Part shown: piece by piece, positions 49,762 to 60,431 of the stretch
Position numbering within the stretch: position 1 is the stretch's first letter
How the letters are laid out: each line of letters starts with the position of its first letter
Assembly (NCBI GenBank): GCA_013288485.1
Contig: JABDBW010000003.1
Span: 1-64,000 of the forward strand
Source: Bacteroidota bacterium
GTDB lineage: Bacteria; Bacteroidota; Bacteroidia; Sphingobacteriales; Sphingobacteriaceae
Direction of reading: 5' to 3'
DNA length: 64,000 bases
Notes under the pieces: generated by a model
Seen by the model: the letters and a program-made list of their open reading frames with translations, nothing else
Database searches by the model: none
What the model was told of the DNA's origin: nothing
Program-made: the position numbers and the translations under genes

Positions 49762-51429
49762 CTATTTTCTTTTCACGGATTGCAGCGAGAGAATTTCCTT
49801 TGTTCTTTTCAGGGCGTTTTCAAAAGTGAGGGTAACGTTCGCCTTGCCTATTTGAAATAATAAGCGCGATTTTTTTAGTTCGTTCCTCACCTGTTCGTTT
49901 ACTACTTCGGCGAGGATCAGTTTACTGCCCTTTCTTTTTATTTCGTTGTTTACTTCTTTCAGTATCCTGATACCTGTAGCATCAATCACCGGTACGTTCT
50001 TCATCCTGATAATGAGTATGGCGGCCGGCTCTTCAATTATTTTCATGGTATCCCTGAATTTGTAGGCCGCTCCAAAGAACAACGGGCCGTTTATTTCAAA
50101 AACATCCACACCTTCAGGCAATTCGTATGATTGGAGTGTATCTTCAGACGAATCGTCTGCCTGGAAAACAGATTGCTGTACCGAACTTGTTTGCATCATT
50201 TTTCGCATAAACATAAACGCGGCCAGGATCATCCCTATTTCAATAGCGACGGTAAGGTCTACTAAAACGGTCAATAGAAAAGTCATGAGTAAAACGACAG
50301 CATCACTTCTTGATCCTTTAAGTATCGCTATGAAATTTTCCGCCTCGCTCATATTCCAGGCCACAACAACTAATATGCCGCCTAATGCAGCCATAGGTAT
50401 CAGCGCCGCCCATTTACCCACAAATAGCATAATTATCAACAGCGTAAACGCGTGAATGATGCCTGCAACAGGCGTTCTTCCTCCATTTTTTACATTTGTG
50501 GCGGTACGGGCAATGGCCCCGGTTGCAGGGATACCCCCAAAAACAGAAGAGCAGATATTGGCAACGCCCTGCGCTATCAATTCTGTATTTGAGCGATGGT
50601 TCCCTCCAGTCATTCCATCAGCCACCACAGCCGATAGCAGCGATTCAATACTTCCCAGCAAAGCAATAGTAAACGCTGGCCTGATCAGCTGTTGAAAAGC
50701 GGCGAAGCTTACTGCCGGTATAACAGGGCGCGGTAACGACGAAGCTATGGGCCCAAAGCGGCTGCCTATAGTTTCTACGGGGAGATTAAAATAACGGACA
50801 GCCAACGTGGTGACTATAATAGCTATTAATGATCCGGGTACTTTGTGGGTGATTTTTGACCAAAACAGGGTTACAATCAGCGTGAACAAACCTATACCTG
50901 CCGCGTATACATTTACGGAAGATACATGATGGCCATAACTCCCCCATTTACTGATAAAATCAGCCGGGACACTTCCCATTTTTAATCCCAAAAAATCCTT
51001 GACTTGTGAGGAAAATATAATTACCGCTATGCCCGTGGTAAAACCAACTATGAGCGGATAAGGGATAAATTTAATTACATTACCCAATTTGGCAATGCCC
51101 ATAATGATTAGGAATATGCCCGCCATAAATGTGGCTACCACTAAGCCGTTTACCCCAAACTGCTGTACAATTCCATACACCACAACTATAAAGGCGCCCG
51201 TTGGGCCGCCGATCTGGACACGGCTTCCCCCTAATGCAGATATGATAAACCCTGCAATAATGGCTGTAAAAATCCCTTTTTCGGGCGATACGCCCGAAGC
51301 GATAGCAAAGGCTATAGCCAAAGGTAAAGCCACTATGCCTACAATTATACCGGCAACCGCGTCCTTATAAAATTGCGCTCTCGTATAATTCTTTAGCGTG
51401 TCGATAATTTTGGGCCTGAAAAGGTTCAT
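49762..51429 (-). CDS. SulP family anion transporter with C-terminal STAS domain
   Basis: AGIIVGIVALPLAIAFAIASGVSPEKGIFTAIIAGFI...GGSRVQIGGPTGAFIVV; STAS VPVIDATGIRILKEV. Confidence 0.95.
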   Translation of the reverse strand: MNLFRPKIIDTLKNYTRAQFYKDAVAGIIVGIVALPLAIAFAIASGVSPEKGIFTAIIAGFIISALGGSRVQIGGPTGAFIVVVYGIVQQFGVNGLVVATFMAGIFLIIMGIAKLGNVIKFIPYPLIVGFTTGIAVIIFSSQVKDFLGLKMGSVPADFISKWGSYGHHVSSVNVYAAGIGLFTLIVTLFWSKITHKVPGSLIAIIVTTLAVRYFNLPVETIGSRFGPIASSLPRPVIPAVSFAAFQQLIRPAFTIALLGSIESLLSAVVADGMTGGNHRSNTELIAQGVANICSSVFGGIPATGAIARTATNVKNGGRTPVAGIIHAFTLLIIMLFVGKWAALIPMAALGGILVVVAWNMSEAENFIAILKGSRSDAVVLLMTFLLTVLVDLTVAIEIGMILAAFMFMRKMMQTSSVQQSVFQADDSSEDTLQSYELPEGVDVFEINGPLFFGAAYKFRDTMKIIEEPAAILIIRMKNVPVIDATGIRILKEVNNEIKRKGSKLILAEVVNEQVRNELKKSRLLFQIGKANVTLTFENALKRTKEILSLQSVKRK

Positions 51430-51433
51430 CTCT

Positions 51434-52129
51434 TTATCTTTTAATCCACATTTTTAACAGGGTGTCATAAGAAACATCAACCAGGCAATAGCCTGGCGGT
51501 ATTTCATCTTCTGTGCTGTGGAAGGTAACAAGGCGGGTGCCCGAAGGTTTCTCATCAAGCGCGGCAAACAAGTATTGTGTATAATAAGTGTATAAGCTAA
51601 AAGAAGTTTCTATAGTATCGTCAATACGATTATCGGGGTCAAGATTTTCATAAAATGAATTATAAAAATAAAAATGGTCAAACTCTTTTAAGTTTACACG
51701 GGTGACGTTGCCATGTGAAAACCAGGCGTTATTAAGCCCGGTATATTTCCTGGCCTCCTCTGCAAAATAAACCAATTCCTGTCGTTGTTCAATGCCATAA
51801 AAAAACGTTTCCGGATAATAATGGGCGGCTGCCAGGCAAAACTTGCCTACGCCGCTGCCTATATCCAGTACCCTGGCATCGGGTCCGGCCAAAAACTCAG
51901 CGGCTTTACGTGCAACGGCCAGGGGTGTAAATTGCTTGAGCGACATTAATTGAAAGTGTTCCGGGTAAACCCAGTCGAAGGCGGCATCGTTATAAAATAA
52001 AGCAGCGCCTGTATCTTTTTGTTTTATAGGAGATAGTAACCGGTTGTAGCGAATGGAATCAGCATCCGGAGGGAAATTTGAATAAGGGTATACTTTGAGC
52101 ATCTGCAAATTTATTACCAAACGCTGCAC
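51434..52129 (-). CDS. Class I SAM-dependent methyltransferase
   Basis: ARVLDIGSGVGKFCLAAAHYYPETFFYGIEQRQELV. Confidence 0.88.
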   Translation of the reverse strand: MQRLVINLQMLKVYPYSNFPPDADSIRYNRLLSPIKQKDTGAALFYNDAAFDWVYPEHFQLMSLKQFTPLAVARKAAEFLAGPDARVLDIGSGVGKFCLAAAHYYPETFFYGIEQRQELVYFAEEARKYTGLNNAWFSHGNVTRVNLKEFDHFYFYNSFYENLDPDNRIDDTIETSFSLYTYYTQYLFAALDEKPSGTRLVTFHSTEDEIPPGYCLVDVSYDTLLKMWIKR

Positions 52130-52238
52130 GCTTTATGGTGCTAAATCACTCCAAAAAATGATCTTTATCACTTTTTTATAAACTCTTATCTTTTTGACAT
52201 GGGTTTATCGGGGATTTACATGTAGAAACGCAAAATTT

Positions 52239-52946
52239 TTACAAATTCTTGCTGCTGATATAACTTTGCAAAGATTGGCGATACCTATCGCCGATAGGTA
52301 TTTCGTGGCCCTGAATAGTTAGCTGCGTTTTTTGAACAGAATCGATCTTATTTAAGGCTATAATATAAGATTTATGTACCCTCATAAATTTTCCGGCATC
52401 CAGTTTATCTTCAATAACTTTCAGGCCCAGGCGGGTAACTACCATATTTCCGTTGGTCATATTAATACGCGCGTAATCTTTTAACCCCTCAATATAGGCT
52501 ATCTCGTGCAGCATTATTTTAACCAGCGAGTAATTGGCATTAACAAATACATGGTCAGTTTCGATAACGGGAGCTTTGCCGGCCAGTGTTATCATCCTGA
52601 ACATAGTATGCGCCTTTTGTACCGCTTTTAAAAACCGGGAGAAAGCGACAGGTTTTAACACGTAATCTACCACATCCAGGTTAAAGCCATCAATAGCATG
52701 TTCTTCGTAAGCCGTAACCAGTATGACAAGCGGAAGAGGTTTAATTAAGCGCAGAAATTCGAGGCCGTTCACACCCGGCATTTGTATATCTAAAAAAATC
52801 AGGTCGATAGTACGCTCACTAAGCACTACCATCGCTTCGGCAGCGCTGCGGCAGGCAGCCACCAGGTTTAAGATCGGGACTTGCCTGATATTGTCTTCCA
52901 GCAGATCAAGCGCAAGGGGCTCGTCATCTACAATTAAACAGTTCAT
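52239..52946 (-). CDS. LytTR-family response regulator
   Basis: Receiver MNCLIVDDEPLALDLLEDNI...DLIFLDIQMPGVNGLEFL...ILVTAYEEHAIDGFNLDVVDYVLKPV; LytTR EIAYIEGLKDYARI...FMRVHKSYIIALNKI. Confidence 0.95.
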   Translation of the reverse strand: MNCLIVDDEPLALDLLEDNIRQVPILNLVAACRSAAEAMVVLSERTIDLIFLDIQMPGVNGLEFLRLIKPLPLVILVTAYEEHAIDGFNLDVVDYVLKPVAFSRFLKAVQKAHTMFRMITLAGKAPVIETDHVFVNANYSLVKIMLHEIAYIEGLKDYARINMTNGNMVVTRLGLKVIEDKLDAGKFMRVHKSYIIALNKIDSVQKTQLTIQGHEIPIGDRYRQSLQSYISSKNL

Positions 52947-53137
52947 TTTTCGTGAGGTTTAGGGGCATAATGACGTTAGATGATTTCCCATGTAAATGGT
53001 TTAATCTTTCGGTAAATAATTTTATGATTTAAGCCCGTTTCGTCGCAAAAAACCGCATGTTGATAATAAAAAATCAAGCATACGTCTCATTTAACATTTG
53101 TTAACACTAATCTTTTTCAACTTAGCTGCATAATTCT

Positions 53138-55951
53138 ATGAAAAAACTTATCCCTATCTTTCTTTTTTTATGTACAATTGCCTTTACCGCAAGTGCCCAA
53201 CGGGCGCTTAAAACAAAGGCGCGCGTAAGTGGCTTATATACCACAACGCTTGATATTACCTTAGATAGCCTGGCTCATCAATATCACGTACGCTTTATTT
53301 TTAACCGCGACTTTATAGGCCGGTTTGATGTGGTGGAACGGTTTTCTAACGAACCCCTGAAAAATGTAATAATCCAATTATGCAAGGATAACGACCTCCA
53401 TTATTACGTTGATGAGGATCAAAGCATCTATATTGTTAAAGACCCGCAAGATGTGGCCGTTTTAAAAAGAGAACGCGCAAACGTCCCGGAAGCATCAGAT
53501 GATAAAAAAAGTACGACGAATGAAGTAACACCAACGGTTACCAAAAAAGTTGAAAAGGCCGTGAAAACCGTGAAACCAAAGCCACAGGCTACAAACTTTA
53601 CCATATCAGGAAGAGTGATAGACCAGGGTACGGGCGAATCGCTGCCGGCATCGATCATTTCGGTGCGTAATACCAATATAAGCACTACGGCCAATGTGGA
53701 TGGTTATTTCACCATTTTAAATGTCCCGGCTGATACTTGTCAATTAACCGTTACCTATATGGGTTATAAGGAAGATACCTTTGTCCTTACGCCCGATAAT
53801 ATTAAAGCGCCAATAATTATCGGCCTGTTTGCTACCAACAAGGACCTGGACGAAGTTATTATTAACGATAAAAGAACAGAGTCGCTGATGAGCACCGATA
53901 AGCGCCTGGTAAGTGTGCTCCAAATTTCGCCTATAAAACTGGATGAGTTGCCCAATATTGGCGAAAAGGATATTTTACGCTCATTCCAGCTAATGCCGGG
54001 AATAAGTGCCAGTAATGAGTCGTCATCGGGGGTTTATGTACGCGGCGGTACGCCCGACCAAAACCTGGTGCTTTTTGATGGTTTTACAGTTTACCAGGTC
54101 GACCACCTGTATGGGTTTTTCAGTGCTTTTAACAGTAACGCTGTAAAGGACGTTACTTTATATAAAGGCGGTTTCCCGGCTAAATATGGCGGCCGCCTCT
54201 CGAGCGTTACGGATATGGTGGGTAAAGAGGGTAATAAAAAAGAGGCCGATTTTGGCGTCGACCTGAGTTTATTGAGCACGAACGCATTTGCCGAATTGCC
54301 AATTGGCGATAAATCTACCCTGTTATTGGCTTTACGCCGGTCGTACCAGGGCCCGTTATATGATAAAATATTCAAAAAATTTACCAGTTCGCAAATATCC
54401 GGCAATGGTGGCGGCGGCACAGGCGGCCCGCCAAGAGGTGGTGGTTTCCGTGGCGGCGGCGGCAGATTTGGTACTGTTAGCGTACCCACGTCCTACTTTT
54501 ATGACCTGAATGCCAAATACACCTATGCGGCTGATAAAAAAGACCTTTTTTCATGGAGTTTGTACCAGGGTGATGATGACCTGGATAATAGCAGGAGCTT
54601 TAATTTCCCCTCTTTATTTTTAACTAACGGCAGCGCGAGCAATGTCGATAAAACCACCTATGGTAATTTAGGGTCGAGCTTAAAATGGTCAAGGCAATGG
54701 AACTCAAAACTGTATTCAAACACCCTGGTTAGTTACTCTAATTATCATAGTAAAACCGTTAACAGTTCGCAATTAACTACAACGGATAGCTCGGCCGTTG
54801 CGCATACGGTTAGTACCGGTACATTCGAATCAAACAATGTGAAAGATGTGAGCTTTAAATCGGACTGGGAATTGCAGGTGACAAATAATACTAAATTATT
54901 GTTTGGCGCCTTTGCTTCGCGCCAGGCTGTGGATTACAATTATAGCCAGAATGATACCAGCGTATTAATAAATCAGCAGCGTACGGCAATAACCGGCGGG
55001 GGCTATGCTGAAATAGACCTTAACCCGACGGATAAGCTGCAAATTAAACCCGGGCTGCGAACAACCTATTATGACCAAACGGGTAAGGTTTACATCGAAC
55101 CGCGCCTATCGGCAACTTATACTGTTACAGACAATCTTACCTTAAAAGCTTCGACAGGAAGATTTAATCAATTTACTGATAAAGTGATCAGGGAGGATGT
55201 ATTATCGGGCAACAGGGATTTCTGGGTGCTGGCCAATGGCAATACGATACCGGTAAGTTCAGCGAACCATTTTATTGGAGGCTTCAGCTACGAAACAAAG
55301 CAGTTTCTTTTTGATGTGGAAGGTTATTATAAACAACTGGATGGCATTACCGAATATTCTGAACGGGAAACCGGCAACCGGCGTACGGCAATTACGCTCG
55401 AACAGCATTTTTATACGGGTTCGGGATATAGCCGGGGTATAGAATTTCTGCTGCAAAAAACGCATGGTAATTATACCGGATGGATAAGCTATACGCTTGC
55501 ACAGGCTACCAATCATTTTGATGTGTATGGCGGCGATTTCCCGGCCAACCAGGATGTAAGGGATGAATTTAAAATGGTACATGTATACCGGTACCAGCGA
55601 TGGGCGTTTTCTGCTTCCTGGATATTCGCGACGGGGCGCCCTTATACCGCCCCGTTAAGCAGTTTCACTGTTAACGATTTTACAGGCAGCAGCCGAAACT
55701 TTTTAACCATCAGCGCCGAAAATGGCGAGCGGCTGCCTAACTATAGCCGACTGGATGCCGCTGTTACTTATGATATTATTAAACTGGATAGCCGCAAAGC
55801 CGGCAGTATTGGTTTTTCGCTATTCAATTTATACAACCGTGCCAATGTATGGTATAAACAATATACCATAATTAATAACCAGGTGATCACTTCGGATGTT
55901 GATTACCTGGGTTTTACACCTAATATTACACTTAGTTTACGATGGAAATAA
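53138..55951 (+). CDS. TonB-dependent receptor with STN-like N-terminus and carboxypeptidase-regulatory-like domain
   Basis: STN-like LDSLAHQYHVRFIFNRDF; FTISGRVIDQGTGESLPASIISV; plug LPNIGEKDILRSFQLMPGISASNESSSGVYVRGGTPDQNLVLFDG. Confidence 0.93.
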   Translation: MKKLIPIFLFLCTIAFTASAQRALKTKARVSGLYTTTLDITLDSLAHQYHVRFIFNRDFIGRFDVVERFSNEPLKNVIIQLCKDNDLHYYVDEDQSIYIVKDPQDVAVLKRERANVPEASDDKKSTTNEVTPTVTKKVEKAVKTVKPKPQATNFTISGRVIDQGTGESLPASIISVRNTNISTTANVDGYFTILNVPADTCQLTVTYMGYKEDTFVLTPDNIKAPIIIGLFATNKDLDEVIINDKRTESLMSTDKRLVSVLQISPIKLDELPNIGEKDILRSFQLMPGISASNESSSGVYVRGGTPDQNLVLFDGFTVYQVDHLYGFFSAFNSNAVKDVTLYKGGFPAKYGGRLSSVTDMVGKEGNKKEADFGVDLSLLSTNAFAELPIGDKSTLLLALRRSYQGPLYDKIFKKFTSSQISGNGGGGTGGPPRGGGFRGGGGRFGTVSVPTSYFYDLNAKYTYAADKKDLFSWSLYQGDDDLDNSRSFNFPSLFLTNGSASNVDKTTYGNLGSSLKWSRQWNSKLYSNTLVSYSNYHSKTVNSSQLTTTDSSAVAHTVSTGTFESNNVKDVSFKSDWELQVTNNTKLLFGAFASRQAVDYNYSQNDTSVLINQQRTAITGGGYAEIDLNPTDKLQIKPGLRTTYYDQTGKVYIEPRLSATYTVTDNLTLKASTGRFNQFTDKVIREDVLSGNRDFWVLANGNTIPVSSANHFIGGFSYETKQFLFDVEGYYKQLDGITEYSERETGNRRTAITLEQHFYTGSGYSRGIEFLLQKTHGNYTGWISYTLAQATNHFDVYGGDFPANQDVRDEFKMVHVYRYQRWAFSASWIFATGRPYTAPLSSFTVNDFTGSSRNFLTISAENGERLPNYSRLDAAVTYDIIKLDSRKAGSIGFSLFNLYNRANVWYKQYTIINNQVITSDVDYLGFTPNITLSLRWK

Positions 55952-56757
55952 AAAAATTAACGCCCTGGTTTATTATCGCCGCATTATTTTTGGCGGCAGG
56001 CGGGTTTTTATCCTCCTGCCAAAAAACAAATACCGGTGTATCGGGTATTAACAGGCCCGTTGTTGAAGCCTATCTTGTGCCCGGAACCAAAACATTGGTC
56101 AGGGTTTATTATCAAAAATACCTGGATGATACCATTACTTATGGTTACCCCATACCGGGGCTTAAATTAAGTATCTCTGACGGAACAAATACCGTACAAT
56201 TAGCAGAAACCACACCCGGCAATTATAGCTGGAACGATACTACTTTTGTAAAATTTAAAAAAACATATTCGCTCAACTTTATCTACCAGGGAAATACTAT
56301 TTCGGCACAAACCACCGTGCCCGACAGGCCTACGGGGTTCAGGGCATCTGATACGCTGCAGCTGGTCACTTTTCGTGGAGCGGGAATAACACCAACAAAT
56401 ATATTTACACCTGTCGTCTTTAGCTGGGATAATTCGGCGGCGTGGCTTTATTTGATCGCATTTAAAGATGTAAGCGCGGTACAATACCCCCTTAGTTCAA
56501 ATTCAAGGCCCTATCATGATTCCGAGGTGCTGTTGGGGCAAACGGCTACTTATCAAACCCAGCCCTTTAGTTTTACTTACACCGGGAATTATAAAGTACT
56601 GCTTTTTCATATTAACCAGGAATATAGCGATGCTATTACCTCCAGCGGTGGGTCGTCGCTTAGTTTAACCAATCCATCAACCAATGTGGTGAACGGGTTG
56701 GGCATTTTTACATCAATGAGTGCCGACACGCTTAATTTGGATGTAAAACTTCATTAG
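55942..56757 (+). CDS. DUF4249-like lipoprotein
   Basis: Lipobox FLSSCQKT; overlaps the TonB receptor by 10 bp; RPVVEAYLVPGTKTLVRVYYQKYLDD pattern. Confidence 0.75.
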   Translation: MEIKKLTPWFIIAALFLAAGGFLSSCQKTNTGVSGINRPVVEAYLVPGTKTLVRVYYQKYLDDTITYGYPIPGLKLSISDGTNTVQLAETTPGNYSWNDTTFVKFKKTYSLNFIYQGNTISAQTTVPDRPTGFRASDTLQLVTFRGAGITPTNIFTPVVFSWDNSAAWLYLIAFKDVSAVQYPLSSNSRPYHDSEVLLGQTATYQTQPFSFTYTGNYKVLLFHINQEYSDAITSSGGSSLSLTNPSTNVVNGLGIFTSMSADTLNLDVKLH

Positions 56758-56765
56758 CCCCCTCT

Positions 56766-56797
56766 AAATCTCCTCCGCCTAAAGGCGGAGAGACTTT
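56766..56797. terminator. Palindromic hairpin after DUF4249 gene
   Basis: CTCCGCCT-AA-AGGCGGAG core (56773-56790) within AAATCTC...GAGACTTT. Confidence 0.5.
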
Positions 56798-56868
56798 AGA
56801 TTGATCACTATTTTTTACTACGCTTAAATACCATTTTTCGTATTTTAGCTTTACTTAATACCTATCCT

Positions 56869-58047
56869 ATGCATAAACTTAAAGCCATATTCAGTAATCA
56901 ATATTTTATTATTTTTTTATGGTTTGGCTTGAGTTTTTTTGCTGTTGCAAAAGGCCTTTTATTGGCGCCCGGCATAACGAGTTATGAAAATTATATAATT
57001 TACAAGTATAATTTTTTAAATCTTATACACCAGCATAGCCTGTTTGGCCTCCGGCCGGGGTGGAATATCGACCTTAACCATTACGGGCCTGTATTTGGGT
57101 TGATAATTGCACCTTTCGCTTGTTTTCCTGATAAACCAGGGGTTATACTATGGGTTTTATTTAATGCATGGATATTGTATAAAGCCATTAGGATGCTTCC
57201 TTTAAAGCAGGCACAGCAGCTGGCGATATTGTTGATATGCGCAAACAGTATGATGGGTTCATCAGGCAACGTACAGGTTAACGCGCTTGTAGCGGCGCTT
57301 ATTTTATTCAGTTTTATATTTATAAGGCGCAAACAGGATTTTTGGGCCGCCTTTGCCATCATGCTGGGCGCTTTTATAAAACTTTACGGAATTGTGGGTC
57401 TTGCTTTCTTTTTCTTTTCGGATAATAAGATCAAATTTATGTTGAGCATACTATTTTGGTCGGTTGTGTTATTTATTATGCCTATGCTTGTTTCGTCGCC
57501 GGCCTTTATTATTATTACCTATCACGACTGGTACTATGACCTGCTCGTTAAAAACGCCTATAATGAAACCGCTGTACGCACTTACGTATGCGTAATGGGT
57601 ATGATCAGCACTATATTTCATTATAAACATTTGCCAAATATGCCGGTGCTTATTCCCGCATTATTTTTATTCGGGCTATCGTACATAAGAACAAAATATT
57701 GGACCGATCTGCAATACCAGCTATTAATAGTGGCTTCAACCCTCATCTTTACCGTAATATTCAGCACCGGCTCTGAGCCGCCAACCTATATTATCGGATT
57801 TATAGGTGTAGCCATCTGGTTCGTCAATATAAACGGGCCGGCCAGTAAATTTGAATGGTTTTTATTGGTGTTTGCATTGGCCGTAACCAGTTTTTCGAAC
57901 TCAGATATTATGCCACGATACATCAGGGATACTTACATTTTACCTTACAAACTAATCGCCCTGCCCTGCCTGCTGGTATGGCTCAAAATTATCTATGAAT
58001 TGTTAACCCGTAAATTCGAGAATAAGCCGTCCGCAACAAGCGCTTAA
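56869..58047 (+). CDS. GT87/DUF2029-like integral membrane protein
   Basis: Multi-TM; LNHYGPVFGLIIAPFACFPDKPGVILWVLFNAWILY. Confidence 0.78.
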   Translation: MHKLKAIFSNQYFIIFLWFGLSFFAVAKGLLLAPGITSYENYIIYKYNFLNLIHQHSLFGLRPGWNIDLNHYGPVFGLIIAPFACFPDKPGVILWVLFNAWILYKAIRMLPLKQAQQLAILLICANSMMGSSGNVQVNALVAALILFSFIFIRRKQDFWAAFAIMLGAFIKLYGIVGLAFFFFSDNKIKFMLSILFWSVVLFIMPMLVSSPAFIIITYHDWYYDLLVKNAYNETAVRTYVCVMGMISTIFHYKHLPNMPVLIPALFLFGLSYIRTKYWTDLQYQLLIVASTLIFTVIFSTGSEPPTYIIGFIGVAIWFVNINGPASKFEWFLLVFALAVTSFSNSDIMPRYIRDTYILPYKLIALPCLLVWLKIIYELLTRKFENKPSATSA

Positions 58048-58067
58048 CTATTCGCATTAAAGAAAGA

Positions 58068-59183
58068 TCAATTACTCTTAAACCTCGGCTCCATAAAAGG
58101 ATATTGATAAACATCGGCCACTGCTTTACAGGTTACCGAACCATCAAATGTATTTAATCCTTTTAACAGTGCGGGGTTATCAATAAACGCTTTATTGTAC
58201 CCTTTGTTAGCAATTTGCAGGGCATACCCTAAGGTGGCATTGGTAAGCGCTATGGTAGAGGTATTGGGCACGGCGCCAGGCATATTACCTACCGAATAAT
58301 GCAATACATTATGTTTTATATATACAGGGTCGTCATGTGTTGTTACCCGGTCGGCAGTTTCAAACATCCCGCCCTGGTCAATAGCCACATCCACAATAAC
58401 CGAACCCGGCTCCATTGAAGCGATCATAGCCGCAGTAATCAGTTTAGGCGATTTAGCTCCCGGAATTAATACCGCCCCTATTACCAAATCTGAGTTTTTT
58501 ACAGCCTTCGCGATATTGCTCGCGTTTGATGCCAGCGTTGATACCTGGTAACCAAATATATCATCCAGCTGGCGCAGCCTGTCGAGGTTATTATCAATAA
58601 TGGTTACATCGGCCCCTAACCCTATGGCTATCCTGGCAGCGTTTGTACCTGCTACCCCCCCGCCTATAATAGTTACTTTGCCGCGGCGCACGCCCGGTAC
58701 GCCGCTTAGTAAAACACCTTTACCACCGTTTGGTTTTTCGAGATAACTTGCGCCCACCTGTACCGCCATACGGCCTGCAACTTCGCTCATGGGGGTAAGC
58801 AGCGGCAGCGTTCCGTTGGTTAATTGTATAGTTTCGTAAGCTATTGCGGTAACCTTATTATCCAGCAAGGCGGTTGTTAAACCCGGTTCGGCCGCCAGGT
58901 GCAGGTAGGTGAACAGGATCAATTTATCGCGAAAATATTGAAACTCGCTTTCAACAGGCTCTTTTACTTTCATTACCATATCAGCGGCCCATGCTTCCGC
59001 AGCAGTATCAACCAGTGTTGCCCCTGCTTTTTTATAGGTGGCATCGGTAAAGCCCGAACCTTCGCCTGCTGTTTTTTGAATAGTTACGGGGTGCCCAGCT
59101 GCGGTTAACGCTTCAACTCCTGCGGGGGTAACCGCGACACGATTTTCGTTGTTTTTAATTTCTGTTGGAATGCCGATCGTCAT
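58068..59183 (-). CDS. ald: Alanine dehydrogenase
   Basis: [33 protein letters not shown]...[30 protein letters not shown]. Confidence 0.96.
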   Translation of the reverse strand: MTIGIPTEIKNNENRVAVTPAGVEALTAAGHPVTIQKTAGEGSGFTDATYKKAGATLVDTAAEAWAADMVMKVKEPVESEFQYFRDKLILFTYLHLAAEPGLTTALLDNKVTAIAYETIQLTNGTLPLLTPMSEVAGRMAVQVGASYLEKPNGGKGVLLSGVPGVRRGKVTIIGGGVAGTNAARIAIGLGADVTIIDNNLDRLRQLDDIFGYQVSTLASNASNIAKAVKNSDLVIGAVLIPGAKSPKLITAAMIASMEPGSVIVDVAIDQGGMFETADRVTTHDDPVYIKHNVLHYSVGNMPGAVPNTSTIALTNATLGYALQIANKGYNKAFIDNPALLKGLNTFDGSVTCKAVADVYQYPFMEPRFKSN

Positions 59184-59540
59184 TTCAAATTGTTATTTAT
59201 GAGATAAACCAAACCATTAAAATTGAACCCAAAAAAAAAGAGAGTGCCCCTTTTTTTGAGTACAAAATTGATTTAGCGTTAATTCTATGAGTCAGTTATT
59301 ACTGGCGGCAAAAATAAGGAATAAATTCGCTATGGAAGATTTTACGTTCAATTTTATTAAAACAGAGTTGTTTGTTGAAATAACATGACAAAATCGGGGA
59401 GCAATTAAATTCTTTTAAATGTTTTTTAAAAACTTAACATTCAATGGGTTGTTAACATAAATATAATATTAAACTCACATTATATTAACCTAACTTTGCG
59501 CAAATAATCACAACCTTTATAAGAATTTCGAGATTTCCCC

Positions 59541-59939
59541 ATGAAAAAAGATAAAACTAATGCCTTAGCAAAAAAAGCAAAGAAGGCTGTTAAAAAAGAA
59601 TTAAGTGATAAATTGGCTGCAAAGATCAAAACTATAATCAGCGAATTTGAGCCCGATCTGAAAAAAGCAGAAAAAACGGTTAAAAAAGCTGCTAAATACC
59701 TGGCGAAAAAATTATCAAAAGCTACAACGGCTAAACCGGCTGCTGCTAAAGCGAAAGTGACTCCATCAGTAGCTAAAGCACCTACGGTTCCGGCGGCTAA
59801 AAAACCTGTAGCAGCAAGCCCTGCCAGGCCCGCAGTAAAAGCGCCTGCAAAAGTTGCTGTTAAACCAAGCCCGGCCATTCCTGCAAAGGCGGCCCCTGCA
59901 AAAGTAGCTGCTAAACCAGCCTCTCCTGCTAAAAAGTAA
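59541..59939 (+). CDS. Lys/Ala/Pro-rich histone H1-like basic protein
   Basis: KKAKKAVKKELSDKLAAKIKTI... followed by KPAAAKAKV...PARPAVKAPAKVAVKPSPAIPAKAAPAKVAAKPASPAKK. Confidence 0.75.
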   Translation: MKKDKTNALAKKAKKAVKKELSDKLAAKIKTIISEFEPDLKKAEKTVKKAAKYLAKKLSKATTAKPAAAKAKVTPSVAKAPTVPAAKKPVAASPARPAVKAPAKVAVKPSPAIPAKAAPAKVAAKPASPAKK

Positions 59940-59987
59940 TATACTCCTGTCATTCCGTATTTAATCCGTTATGACAGGAGACTATTT

Positions 59988-60350
59988 TTATCCCATACTA
60001 TAGAAAAACTGTTCCCCAACAATTTTTCCATTTTTAACTTCAAATACGGCAATTTCATTCATTGGCATACGACCGTGCTCTTTATAGGTAACATCCATCT
60101 CCATAGTAACTGTAAAATGATTACCTGTAACTAAGGGATCGGATATTTTGCCGCTGTGTATCTCTTCAACCATTTCCAGCCAGCCGTGTGTTTTTGCCAA
60201 AACATTGGCTTTACCTGTAACTAAGGCCCTCGGCGCGCCCTCCGGCTCCTTGCTTACAATGTTTTCATCGTACAACTCGTTTATAGCGTCAACATTTTTG
60301 CCTTCGCGGCAATATTGAACTAATTTGTCTGCAACTTCCTGTGTATTCAT
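59988..60350 (-). CDS. SnoaL/NTF2-like domain protein
   Basis: VADKLVQYCREGKNVDAINELYDENIVSKEPEG...MNEIAVFEVKNGKIVGEQFFY. Confidence 0.85.
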   Translation of the reverse strand: MNTQEVADKLVQYCREGKNVDAINELYDENIVSKEPEGAPRALVTGKANVLAKTHGWLEMVEEIHSGKISDPLVTGNHFTVTMEMDVTYKEHGRMPMNEIAVFEVKNGKIVGEQFFYSMG

Positions 60351-60431
60351 ACTATTTATTTTTAGGTGATAATTTTAGTTAAATCTATAACTTTTTTAAT
60401 GTGCCGCTCTTATTTCCCGGTTAAATTTAGG

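Noticed and set aside
54091-54489. 132-aa Pro-rich minus-strand ORF
   Set aside because: Antisense of the Gly-rich stretch of the TonB receptor; Pro richness is the complement of Gly codons.
56766-56797. Palindrome as a novel element
   Set aside because: Position after a stop codon fits a terminator or common dispersed hairpin; single copy seen in the window.
59480-59953. 157-aa Ala/Phe/Gly-rich minus-strand ORF
   Set aside because: Exact antisense of the KA-rich histone-like gene; composition follows from the opposite strand.
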